DNA from: JBDKTH01 sp964558295
GTDB taxonomy: Bacteria > Planctomycetota > Planctomycetia > Pirellulales > Thermoguttaceae
Direction of reading: 5' to 3'
DNA length: 5,871 nt
Assembly (NCBI GenBank): GCA_964558295.1
Contig: CAZLDQ010000293.1
Location: forward strand, 1 to 5,871
Part shown: in pieces, positions 1-5,838 of the stretch
How positions within the stretch are numbered: position 1 is the stretch's first letter
Layout: each line of letters starts with the position of its first letter
Position numbers and translations under genes: made by a program
The notes under the pieces: generated by a model
The model's database searches: none
What the model was told of the DNA's origin: nothing
Seen by the model: the letters and a program-made list of their open reading frames with translations, nothing else

Positions 1-39
1 AATGGTAGGCCTAAGCAGCCGATTGGGGCCAGCGCCGCC

Positions 40-78
40 GGGAGGGGGGTGGGTGGATAGTGGGCGGGGGATGGGGGG
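40..78 (+). other. G-rich tract with quadruplex-forming potential
   Basis: Runs of three or more G lie at 40-42, 44-49, 51-53, 62-64, 66-70 and 73-78 on the + strand, separated by short loops. One loop (54-61) is 8 bases, slightly beyond the usual 7-base limit, so the motif is near-canonical rather than perfect. Such a tract could fold as a DNA or RNA G-quadruplex, or could simply reflect strand composition bias between genes. Its distance from priA (about 185 bases) makes a direct translational role unlikely. Confidence 0.4.
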
Positions 79-169
79 TGGTAACGTGGCGCGGGAGAGG
101 GTGTAAGGATGGGAATGGCGTCGATAGCCAAGGGAAGGGAGCCTGATAAAATGTACAGTGTAGGAGCGG

Positions 170-198
170 TTGTCAATCGGTTCTGTGGCTGGTAAATA
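170..198 (+). promoter_or_regulatory. Weak candidate sigma-70 promoter for priA
   Basis: TTGTCA at 170-175 matches the -35 consensus at five of six positions. It is followed after exactly 17 bases by TAAATA at 193-198, which matches the -10 consensus at only three of six. A better -10 match, TATCAT at 203-208, lacks a good -35 partner. Transcription from either would start roughly 45-60 bases before the priA ATG. Promoter consensus in planctomycetes is poorly known to me, so this is only a suggestion. Confidence 0.22.
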
Positions 199-234
199 CC
201 GCTATCATCTCTGAAAATCCAGCATATGCCGCCT

Positions 235-262
235 ACCATCCACCATTAACCATCCACCACGT
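235..262 (+). repeat. Two-copy 14-base tandem repeat in the priA leader
   Basis: The 11-mer ACCATCCACCA occurs at 235-245 and again at 249-259, a period of 14 bases, and the second copy ends three bases before the priA ATG. This occupies the place where a Shine-Dalgarno sequence would be. The leader is C/A-rich with no purine-rich anti-16S match. It may be a small slippage duplication or an unstructured leader suited to SD-independent initiation. Confidence 0.5.
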
Positions 263-2545
263 ATGTCCGCTCAACAAAGTCTCTTCGCCTACGAGCCTGA
301 TCCTTGGCAGCAAGACGATCAGTCGGAAAGACTGGTAGCTACGGTTGTGTTTGCCGAGGGACCGGGCGGGGAATACGACTACCTAGTGCCGGACCGACTG
401 GTCGCGAAGATTGAGTTGGGACGCCGCGTGCGTGCGCCGCTGGGACGAAGCAATCGGGCCCTGACCGGCTATTGTGTGAAGGTGGAAACCAAGCCGGTCG
501 GCCGGCCGCTCAAGCCACTGCTCGACGTCCTCGATCTCCGAAGCCTGGTGAGCCCATCGATGCTCAAACTGACGCACTGGATTGCCGGGCATTATCTGTG
601 TGAGTGGGGGCAGGTCTTGGATGCCGTGGTGCCGGCCGGCGTTCGTGGTCAGGCGGGGACGCGAATGGCTACGGTGCTTTCGGTTGCCCCGGAAGTTGTC
701 GGCCAGATCGATCGGCTCAACCTGCCGGAGAAGCAGGCCAAGGTGCTGAAGGTGTTGGCCGCAGCCGGCGAGCCGCTGAGTGCCGGGGACCTTGCCCAGG
801 CGGCCAAATGTACGCCCGCCCCCATCACGGCCTTGCGTCGCAAGGGGCTGATCCTCGCCCGCACGCAGCGGCTCCAGTCCCAGCAGCGGGTGGTCGAGGC
901 GGAGATCGTACCGCAGTCGGATCTGGTGCTCAACGACGATCAGAAAGTGGCTTTTCAGGCGATTCTCGAGTCGCTCCACTCCCGCGAGCATCGGACCATC
1001 TTGATCCACGGCGTGACTGGGAGCGGCAAGACAGAGGTCTACATCCGGGCGATCGAAGAGGTGGTCCGTTTTGGTCGCCAGGCGATCGTGCTGGTGCCCG
1101 AAATTGCGTTGACCCCTCAGACTCTGGAACGGTTCCGCTCGCGGTTCGAGCAGGTGGCTGTCTTGCATAGTCATTTGAGCGACGCCGAACGTCACTGGCA
1201 ATGGCAGCGAATTGCCGAAGGGAAAGTCCAAGTGGTGGTGGGGGCCCGCAGCGCGATCTTCGCTCCCGTGCCCCATCTGGGGCTGGTGATCCTGGACGAG
1301 GAACACGAATCGACGTTTAAGCAGGATACGGTTCCCCGCTATCACGCTCGCGATGTGGCCGTGGTTCGCTGCCGTATGGAAAACGTGCCGTTGGTGCTGG
1401 GCTCGGCCACGCCGTCGCTGGAAAGCTGGCATCGGGCAAAGACCGGTGCGTTCCGCCTGGTTGAGATGCCTCGCCGTGTGCTCGGCCGGCCGCTACCAAG
1501 CGTGGGGACGATTGATTTGCGCGTGGAGATGCAATCCAGAGCCAGTCGGGGGATCATCAGCCGGCAGTTGCATTTGGCGATGAACGAGGCTCTCCACGCC
1601 GACGGACAGGTGATTCTGCTTCTCAATCGCCGCGGGTTTTCCACGCACATTCAATGTCCCGCTTGTGGCGAGGTGCTGCGTTGCCCTCACTGCGAGATCT
1701 CGTTGACCCATCATCGTACGGAAGAAATCGCCCTGTGCCACTACTGCGACTACCAGGTGCCGGCGCCGAGGGCCTGCCCCAAGTGTGGTTTTGCCGGGAT
1801 TCGCTACAGCGGCCAGGGGACGCAGCGTTTGGAGGTTGAGGTCCGCTCGCGGTTTCCCAATTTCCGTTGCTTGCGCATGGACACTGACACGATGCAGGGG
1901 GCCCACAGCCACGAAAAGGCCCTGGCCGCCTTCCGCAGCGGCGAGGTGCGGATTTTGGTCGGAACACAGATGATCGCCAAGGGGCTCGACTTTCCCAACG
2001 TCACGCTGGTCGGTGTGATCAATGCCGACACGGCCCTCCATCTACCCGACTTTCGTGCGGCCGAACGCACTTTCCAACTCGTCACCCAAGTAGCTGGGCG
2101 GACCGGGCGTGGAGCCAAGGGGGGGCGGGTTCTGGTGCAAACCTACAACCCGGAGCACCCGGCTATTGTGGCCGCCTGCCGCCACGACTACGGGGCGTTT
2201 GCCGCTGAAGAGCTCCCGATGCGCCAGATGTTCTCCTACCCCCCGTTTTCTTCGATGATCCGGATCGTCATTCGTGGGCCGGTTGAAGAGGTGGCCAGTC
2301 AGTTTGCCGGCCATGTGGGACAGCTTTTGACGACCGCCTTGGAGGGCGCCCAGGCCAATGCCCGAGTGCTGGGTCCGGCTCCTGCTCCGTTCAGCAAGCT
2401 CCGCGGTCGCTACCGCTTTCAGATCCAGATGCAAGGTCCCGACGGCCCCAAGCTTCGCCAGGTGACCCGGCAAGTGATGTCTGAACTGAAACCCCCGGAC
2501 GACGTGCAGTGGATCGTCGACGTGGATCCGCTGGATATGCTTTAG
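263..2545 (+). CDS. priA: Primosomal protein N' (PriA), replication-restart DNA helicase
   Basis: PriA is a cytoplasmic superfamily 2 3'-to-5' helicase that recognises stalled or repaired forks and recruits the primosome so that DnaB can be reloaded. The 760 residues show the full family layout. An N-terminal DNA-binding region (about 23-215) is followed by the helicase core: Walker A GVTGSGKT (250-257), DEEH box (345-348), GSATPS (380-385) and LNRRGFS (454-460). The zinc-binding insertion has eight cysteines (C465, C468, C474, C477, C492, C495, C505, C508), enough for two zinc sites. It is followed by TQMIAKGLDFPNV (568-580), QVAGRTGRG (609-617) and a PriA-type C-terminal domain to residue 760. 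Length is close to E. coli PriA (732 from memory). The ATG start is fixed by an in-frame TGA at 212-214 with no other ATG, GTG or TTG between. No Shine-Dalgarno sequence is visible. The first 20 or so residues are a non-conserved leader. No key residue is missing, and the gene appears intact. Confidence 0.97.
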   Translation: MSAQQSLFAYEPDPWQQDDQSERLVATVVFAEGPGGEYDYLVPDRLVAKIELGRRVRAPLGRSNRALTGYCVKVETKPVGRPLKPLLDVLDLRSLVSPSMLKLTHWIAGHYLCEWGQVLDAVVPAGVRGQAGTRMATVLSVAPEVVGQIDRLNLPEKQAKVLKVLAAAGEPLSAGDLAQAAKCTPAPITALRRKGLILARTQRLQSQQRVVEAEIVPQSDLVLNDDQKVAFQAILESLHSREHRTILIHGVTGSGKTEVYIRAIEEVVRFGRQAIVLVPEIALTPQTLERFRSRFEQVAVLHSHLSDAERHWQWQRIAEGKVQVVVGARSAIFAPVPHLGLVILDEEHESTFKQDTVPRYHARDVAVVRCRMENVPLVLGSATPSLESWHRAKTGAFRLVEMPRRVLGRPLPSVGTIDLRVEMQSRASRGIISRQLHLAMNEALHADGQVILLLNRRGFSTHIQCPACGEVLRCPHCEISLTHHRTEEIALCHYCDYQVPAPRACPKCGFAGIRYSGQGTQRLEVEVRSRFPNFRCLRMDTDTMQGAHSHEKALAAFRSGEVRILVGTQMIAKGLDFPNVTLVGVINADTALHLPDFRAAERTFQLVTQVAGRTGRGAKGGRVLVQTYNPEHPAIVAACRHDYGAFAAEELPMRQMFSYPPFSSMIRIVIRGPVEEVASQFAGHVGQLLTTALEGAQANARVLGPAPAPFSKLRGRYRFQIQMQGPDGPKLRQVTRQVMSELKPPDDVQWIVDVDPLDML

Positions 2546-2693
2546 GCGGGACGAGGGGAGGGGGAGAGTTGGGGCCTCCATTCCATCCTCTCGCTTTCCA
2601 CCCCCACTCCCTACAGCTTTTCTCTATGGCGGGGAAGACGTAATTTCCGTAAGATATGGAGGTTAGGATCACTTCGCCTTCGCCTATGCTGCC
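2546..2693. other. Spacer between priA and the sensor kinase
   Basis: This 148-base spacer begins G-rich on the + strand (about 2547-2574) and becomes C/T-rich (about 2576-2630), giving a purine block followed by a pyrimidine block. The two blocks could pair imperfectly (around 2552-2565 with 2582-2612), but I find no clean stem followed by a T-run, so I do not call an intrinsic terminator. The spacing suggests the kinase may have its own promoter. I see only a poor -10-like TAAGAT at 2650-2655 with no good -35. Confidence 0.45.
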
Positions 2694-4600
2694 ATGTCGT
2701 ATCGGTCATTCACGCGCATCCTGGGGGAGACCAGCCTGGAACTGAAGTGTCTGTTCCTGTTTGGTCTGTTCCTCCTTTTGGTGATTACGGTCAGTTTCCT
2801 CCTCTATTGGCGGGTGACGGGGGAGTTGATCGACAGTCAGAATCCGAACACCGCGGCGCTGTTGGTTGACCACGCCCTGTTGATCAAGCACTGGGAAGCG
2901 CTGGAGACGAATGAGAAGTTCCAGGGCTACATCCCGGAACTGACTACGAAGTTGAGCAAACAGCCGTACGAGTGGCGTTTCATTCTCCGGCCCGACGACA
3001 CGCGAGCGCCGGGCAAGCCGGGTTTGGGACCGCCCCGTGATGGCTTCGAAGCCGAGTTGCTCGAACGGTTCATGAAGAATCGCCCCAGCGAGTCGAGCGA
3101 TCCGAAGCTTTATGCCTGGGATCAGCGCGTCGTGGCCAACGGCGACGAGTATCAATACTACCGGGCGATCCGCATTCAGCGGTCCTGCAAGCTTTGCCAT
3201 GCGGTTTTGCCGGGCGGCTCGGGCTTCGACCCGGGCACTTCGGGGATTGTGCCGCCTGGGGGCAATGAGCGTTTAGCCGACGACGACCTGATGGCGGTCG
3301 TCCAGGTGACGATTCGGAATGACCATACGCGCAAGACGGTCAACTGGTTTTGGAATACGCTCTTGGCCGTGGCGATTATCACAGCCTTTCTGGCAATGAT
3401 CGCCTTTTACATCACGATCCACTACGTGATCGTCCGACCGCTGCAGCACTTGCGTTACGTGAGCGATGCGATTAGCCATGGGAACATCAATCTCCGGGCG
3501 GAAATTTATACTGGCGATGAGTTCGAGTCGCTGGCCATTGCCTTTAACCGTATGCTTCGCCACCTGGTTACGATTCAGGACGAGTTGCGTCAGGTGAACG
3601 CCAGTCTCGACAGCAAGGTCGACGAGTTGGCCCAGGCCAACATGCAACTGTACGAGATGAACCGGATTAAGAGCGATTTCCTGGCCACGATGAGCCACGA
3701 GTTGCGCACGCCCTTAAATAGTATCCTCGGGTTCAGTGACGTGTTGGGCTCGATCGCTTCGCTGGACGACAAGCAAAAGCGCTACGTGCAGAACATTCAG
3801 AAGTCGGGACGGATGCTGTTGGACATGATCAACAACATTCTCGATCTGGCGAAGATCGAAAGCGGGAAGATGGAAATCCGTCTGACCGACTTCAGCATTG
3901 CCCAGGTGATCGGTGCCCAATGCGACATGGCCCGACCGTTGACCGAGAAGAAGAACATCGACCTGGAAACGCTGGTGGAACCCGACTTGCCTCCCATGCA
4001 CCAGGACCAGGCCCGAGTGCAGCAAGTGCTCAACAACCTGCTTTCCAACGCGATCAAGTTCACGCCGGAAGGGGGGCGGATTAAGGTCACCGCCCAGCGC
4101 GACAGCCAGGGCGATCTGGTCATGAAGGTGATCGATACGGGGGTGGGGATCGCTCCGGAGGATCAGCAGACGAGTTTCGAGAAGTNNNNNNNNNNCCGCC
4201 CGCGCGGCCGCTACCCGCCCCCCCCCAGCGCGACACCCCCGGCGCCCGGCGCAGCCCGCTCCCCCCGCCGGCGGGGGGGATCGCTCCGGAGGATCAGCAG
4301 ACGATTTTCGAGAAGTTCCGCCAAGGCCAGACGGCCATGCCCGGCGGCGATGCCATGACGCGGGAATACTCCGGCACCGGGTTGGGGCTGTCGATTGTCA
4401 AGGAGATCTGCAAGCTCCTGGACGGCGAGGTTTTTGTGGAAAGCGAGCTGGGCACTGGGAGTACCTTTACGGTGCGTCTTCCCTGGCGTCTCCAACGTCA
4501 ACCGCGTCTTGATTCGCCGCTAGTGGCCAACTTCGAAGAGTTCGGCAAACCGCGGATCGAACTGCCCCGCCAAGCTCTCGGTGACGCGATTCCCAAGTAG
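2694..4600 (+). CDS. Membrane sensor histidine kinase with extracytoplasmic c-type haem motif (frame broken by assembly gap)
   Basis: This is a predicted inner-membrane two-component sensor that autophosphorylates on histidine. Domain order is TM1 (about 16-38), extracytoplasmic sensor (about 40-218) with CKLCH at 165-169 (a CXXCH haem-c attachment site), TM2 (about 219-241), HAMP (about 242-294), a probable coiled coil (to about 325), HisKA with SHELRTP (phospho-acceptor H335), and HATPase_c. The ATPase shows an N-box (N448, N452), DTGVGI (481-486), an F-box (495-498) and GTGLGLS (517-523 after repair). The sensor resembles the DUF3365/Tll0287-like haem domains, by inference from layout and motif. 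The frame reads from 2694 to the Ns at 4186-4195 and resumes in another frame to the TAG ending at 4600. Removing a 131-base duplication gives one frame of 591 residues. The start is fixed by an in-frame TAG at 2664-2666 and has no well-spaced Shine-Dalgarno sequence. No receiver domain or response regulator is present, so the partner is unknown. Confidence 0.88.
3186..3200 (+). other. CXXCH haem-c attachment motif in the kinase sensor domain
   Basis: The codons TGC AAG CTT TGC CAT encode CKLCH, residues 165-169. In cytochrome c chemistry the two cysteines form thioethers to haem and the histidine is the proximal ligand. The motif lies between the two predicted membrane segments, so it faces the periplasm, where c-type haem is attached. 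It is the only CXXCH in the protein. This placement is what supports a haem-based redox or gas sensor. Confidence 0.7.
4145..4185 (+). repeat. Duplicated contig end, left copy
   Basis: These 41 bases match 4276-4316 at a constant offset of 131, with one difference (G at 4174, T at 4305). The left copy encodes GIAPEDQQT then S then FEK, and the right copy has I in place of S. An aliphatic residue before F is usual in the kinase F-box, so the left copy probably carries a sequencing error near a contig end. This is a redundant overlap rather than a biological duplication. Confidence 0.9.
4186..4275. other. Assembly gap (10 N) and low-quality C-rich filler
   Basis: The Ns occupy 4186-4195. Bases 4196-4275 are almost entirely C and G, with long C runs, unlike the balanced coding sequence on either side. 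Read in the upstream frame they give a proline/arginine-rich peptide unlike any kinase. Together with the flanking duplication this marks unreliable read ends at a forced scaffold join, so nothing within it should be interpreted as coding. Confidence 0.9.
4261..4278. repeat. Perfect GC-only palindrome at the contig edge
   Basis: CCCCCCGCCGGCGGGGGG is an 18-base palindrome with no spacer. Its right arm merges into the real G-run that precedes the kinase ATPase motif, and its left arm belongs to the dubious filler. It is best read as a fold-back or miscalled artefact, though a genuine GC-rich hairpin could explain why the assembly broke here. Confidence 0.6.
4276..4600 (+). CDS. Distal part of the sensor kinase (HATPase_c C-terminus), in shifted frame after the gap
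   Basis: This segment is the continuation of the interrupted kinase, not a separate gene. In the frame beginning at 4277 it reads GIAPEDQQTIFEKFRQGQ, then the ATP-lid and G2 box GTGLGLSIVK, then GTGSTFTVRLP, which completes the ATPase fold. A tail of about 40 residues with no recognisable domain follows. The first in-frame ATG is at 4337, so automatic gene callers may report 4337-4600 as a free-standing 87-residue protein. That call would lack a start signal and part of the domain. The TAG stop ends at 4600, 45 bases before the end of the convergent gene. Confidence 0.88.
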
Positions 4601-4645
4601 AGGCAGGGCGCGACAGAGCTTGCGAGACCTGCGATCGCGGGACGT

Positions 4646-5347
4646 CTAATCGGCGTAGCCTGAGCCGCAGTCCATGCCCAAACGAGTCTTGAGTTCCTCG
4701 AACTCTTGGGCGTACTGATCGCTTGAGGAGTGGACGTGTTCGGCCTCGGTGATGAATTTCATCTGGTCGTTTAGACGGACCCGATGGTCTTGAAAGACCT
4801 GCTCGAATTCCTCCAGTCTTTCGCCGTAGACGATCAACAGTTTGTGCTCGTCGAACTGCACTTCCTGAGGGATACCCGGATTGAGCACGGCAATTCCGGT
4901 GCAACCGTCATTCATCAGCAAGTCCTCAAAGTCGAGCAGGATGCTCTTGAGCACCGGCATGTCGATATGTTCACGGTAGAGATCCTGATGTCCTTGGCGG
5001 TCCCGGTTGTGACTGGTCTCGAGGACCACGTCGACGACCGATCCCAAGGGATCGATGACATCCAAAAAGGTGTCAAACAGATCTTCCTTGGAGACGGCCC
5101 CCATTAGGACCGGGACGCTTGTTCGGCTCTCTTCGTCGCGATACGAGTCGTGGCGAAAGCCCTGGCTCGGCACGACCTGCAAATCGTAGGAAGGCCGAAT
5201 GGCGTCGGTCAGCAGGAAGTCGCCATAGCGCGACACCCCCAGGTGTGCTTCCAATTCCTCTTCGCTGAGCTGTTCGAAGCTGCTGGTTCCGACGGGCATC
5301 GAGCCATCGCGAAAGACATTGCGGAAAAACTTTTTCAAGAAGCCCAT
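4646..5347 (-). CDS. Conserved-looking hypothetical protein, acidic, 233 residues
   Basis: I do not recognise the family. The gene reads on the - strand from ATG at 5345-5347 to TAG at 4646-4648. The frame stays open upstream to a TTG at 5401, but the extra 18 residues look unlike the rest. The ATG gives a natural N-terminus (MGFLKKFF) with a weak GAGAG a few bases before it. The protein starts with a basic amphipathic stretch (about 1-13) that could touch a membrane or partner, but there is no signal peptide or transmembrane helix. It then has an acidic segment (24-35), and alternating hydrophobic strands and helices (about 78-190) including a DLFDTFLDVIDP helix (89-100), GIAVLN (151-156) and LLIVYGERLEEFE (170-182). 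Its two cysteines (C149, C227) do not form a metal motif. The C-terminus is hydrophilic and probably helical. It looks like a real compact alpha/beta cytoplasmic protein. It converges on the kinase, so joint transcription is not implied. Confidence 0.8.
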   Translation of the reverse strand: MGFLKKFFRNVFRDGSMPVGTSSFEQLSEEELEAHLGVSRYGDFLLTDAIRPSYDLQVVPSQGFRHDSYRDEESRTSVPVLMGAVSKEDLFDTFLDVIDPLGSVVDVVLETSHNRDRQGHQDLYREHIDMPVLKSILLDFEDLLMNDGCTGIAVLNPGIPQEVQFDEHKLLIVYGERLEEFEQVFQDHRVRLNDQMKFITEAEHVHSSSDQYAQEFEELKTRLGMDCGSGYAD

Positions 5348-5570
5348 ATTGCTCTCGAATTTTTTAGGGCAGACCGGGGGATGTAATTCTGGAAAGGCCA
5401 AGCCGTCACTGGAACGCCACTATCCAACCGTAGGTCACACTACAAACATTTCCGTTTCGTTTTGTGGCGGATGGTCATTGCCGATCTCAACCCGGACATC
5501 ACACACCGCAGAATCGTTCTTCCTCTCACGATTGTCACCAAAGGCCTCGCTACCGCCTGCCCGATTTGTC

Positions 5571-5592
5571 CATGTTTCCGCTAGGAAACATG
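5571..5592. repeat. Perfect 9-bp inverted repeat, 4-base loop
   Basis: CATGTTTCC (5571-5579), GCTA (5580-5583) and GGAAACATG (5584-5592) form a perfect stem-loop, or a dyad operator of 22 bases. No T-run follows on either strand, so it is not a standard intrinsic terminator. It lies 224 bases before the ATG of the hypothetical gene. It could be a regulator-binding dyad or an RNA hairpin, and the sequence does not decide between them. Confidence 0.6.
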
Positions 5593-5774
5593 CGGGTTGT
5601 GGGCCCGTTCTACGGTACTCTAGCACCAGAAATCCACGGTGCGCGGCGGAAAATTGTGACCAGTCAAAACCGGCCTTCAACCGGCGAGAAGGCATGCCGA
5701 GAAGAAGGACTTTGCCTCTTGCAAAGCCCCAGCCCCCTGATAGATCCGGTTTTGGGTACCGGCAGGCATACCCA
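5593..5774. repeat. Series of short inverted repeats next to the 9-bp hairpin
   Basis: Stems found by eye are CGGG/CCCG (5593-5596 with 5604-5607, directly abutting the 9-bp hairpin), GCACC/GGTGC (5623-5627 with 5638-5642), GCCTTC/GAAGGC (5673-5678 with 5688-5693) and CTTTGC/GCAAAG (5710-5715 with 5721-5726, plus an outer GG/CC pair past one mismatch). Two alternatives overlap at the end: CCGGT/ACCGG (5746-5750 with 5758-5762) and TGGGTA/TACCCA (5753-5758 with 5769-5774). Stems of 4-5 bp arise often by chance, and those of 6 bp less so. Taken together they suggest, but do not prove, a structured RNA or leader. Confidence 0.35.
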
Positions 5775-5830
5775 GAGTCAGGTGGTGTAGTTTCCCACGC
5801 CAGACCTCTCGCTCTAGTCTGCCCCGAAGG

Positions 5831-5838
5831 TTTATACT
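5831..5838. promoter_or_regulatory. Possible -10 element near the window end
   Basis: TTTATACT contains TATACT on the + strand (5833-5838) and TATAAA on the - strand (5831-5836), each a five-of-six match to the sigma-70 -10 consensus. No good -35 is found about 17 bases away on either strand. It could serve a gene beyond the right edge, or a transcript running left through the hairpin cluster. Weak evidence. Confidence 0.15.

Larger units (their letters stand above)
1..262. other. Non-coding region upstream of priA
   Basis: I find no supportable gene here. The first 110 bases are strongly G-rich on the + strand. The rest is more balanced and contains a weak promoter-like pair and a short tandem repeat just before the priA start. 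An in-frame TGA at 212-214 limits how far priA could extend upstream. The region may also hold the end or control region of a neighbour lying outside the window, but nothing visible shows this. Confidence 0.6.

Noticed and set aside
383..1432. A 349-codon open frame on the minus strand, and several other long frames inside priA
   Set aside because: They lie wholly opposite or across the intact priA, have low-complexity His/Arg/Gln-rich translations and match no family. They are frame shadows of high-GC coding DNA.
4204..4211. GCGGCCGC (NotI site), possible vector or linker sequence
   Set aside because: It is embedded in C/G-only low-quality filler where such a string is expected by chance, and no other vector sequence is visible.
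4227..4240. AGCGCGACACCCCC repeated exactly at 5227-5240, 1000 bases downstream
   Set aside because: The match is only 14 bases, one copy is in unreliable filler and the other is inside the hypothetical gene. There is no further similarity, so it is probably coincidental, although the round spacing is curious.
2694..4600. Kinase as a genuine pseudogene or a split two-protein kinase
   Set aside because: The flanking duplication, the Ns and the exact frame restoration point to an assembly error rather than mutation.
4631..4638. GCGATCGC palindrome between the convergent genes as a terminator or HIP1-type element
   Set aside because: It is a single copy with no loop, no T-run and no other copies in the window. 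HIP1 significance depends on high frequency in cyanobacterial genomes.
4784..5107. Plus-strand open frame of 107 codons opposite the hypothetical gene
   Set aside because: It is antisense to a better-supported gene. The minus-strand reading has the balanced composition of a folded protein.
5435..5695. An 86-codon minus-strand open frame upstream of the hypothetical gene
   Set aside because: It has no recognisable similarity, codon choice without the third-position GC preference of priA, no clear ribosome site, and it contains several of the inverted repeats. A small real protein cannot be fully excluded, but it is not supportable.
5571..5774. Inverted repeats as a CRISPR array or insertion-sequence ends
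   Set aside because: The stems differ from one another, are not regularly spaced, and there is no transposase or cas gene.
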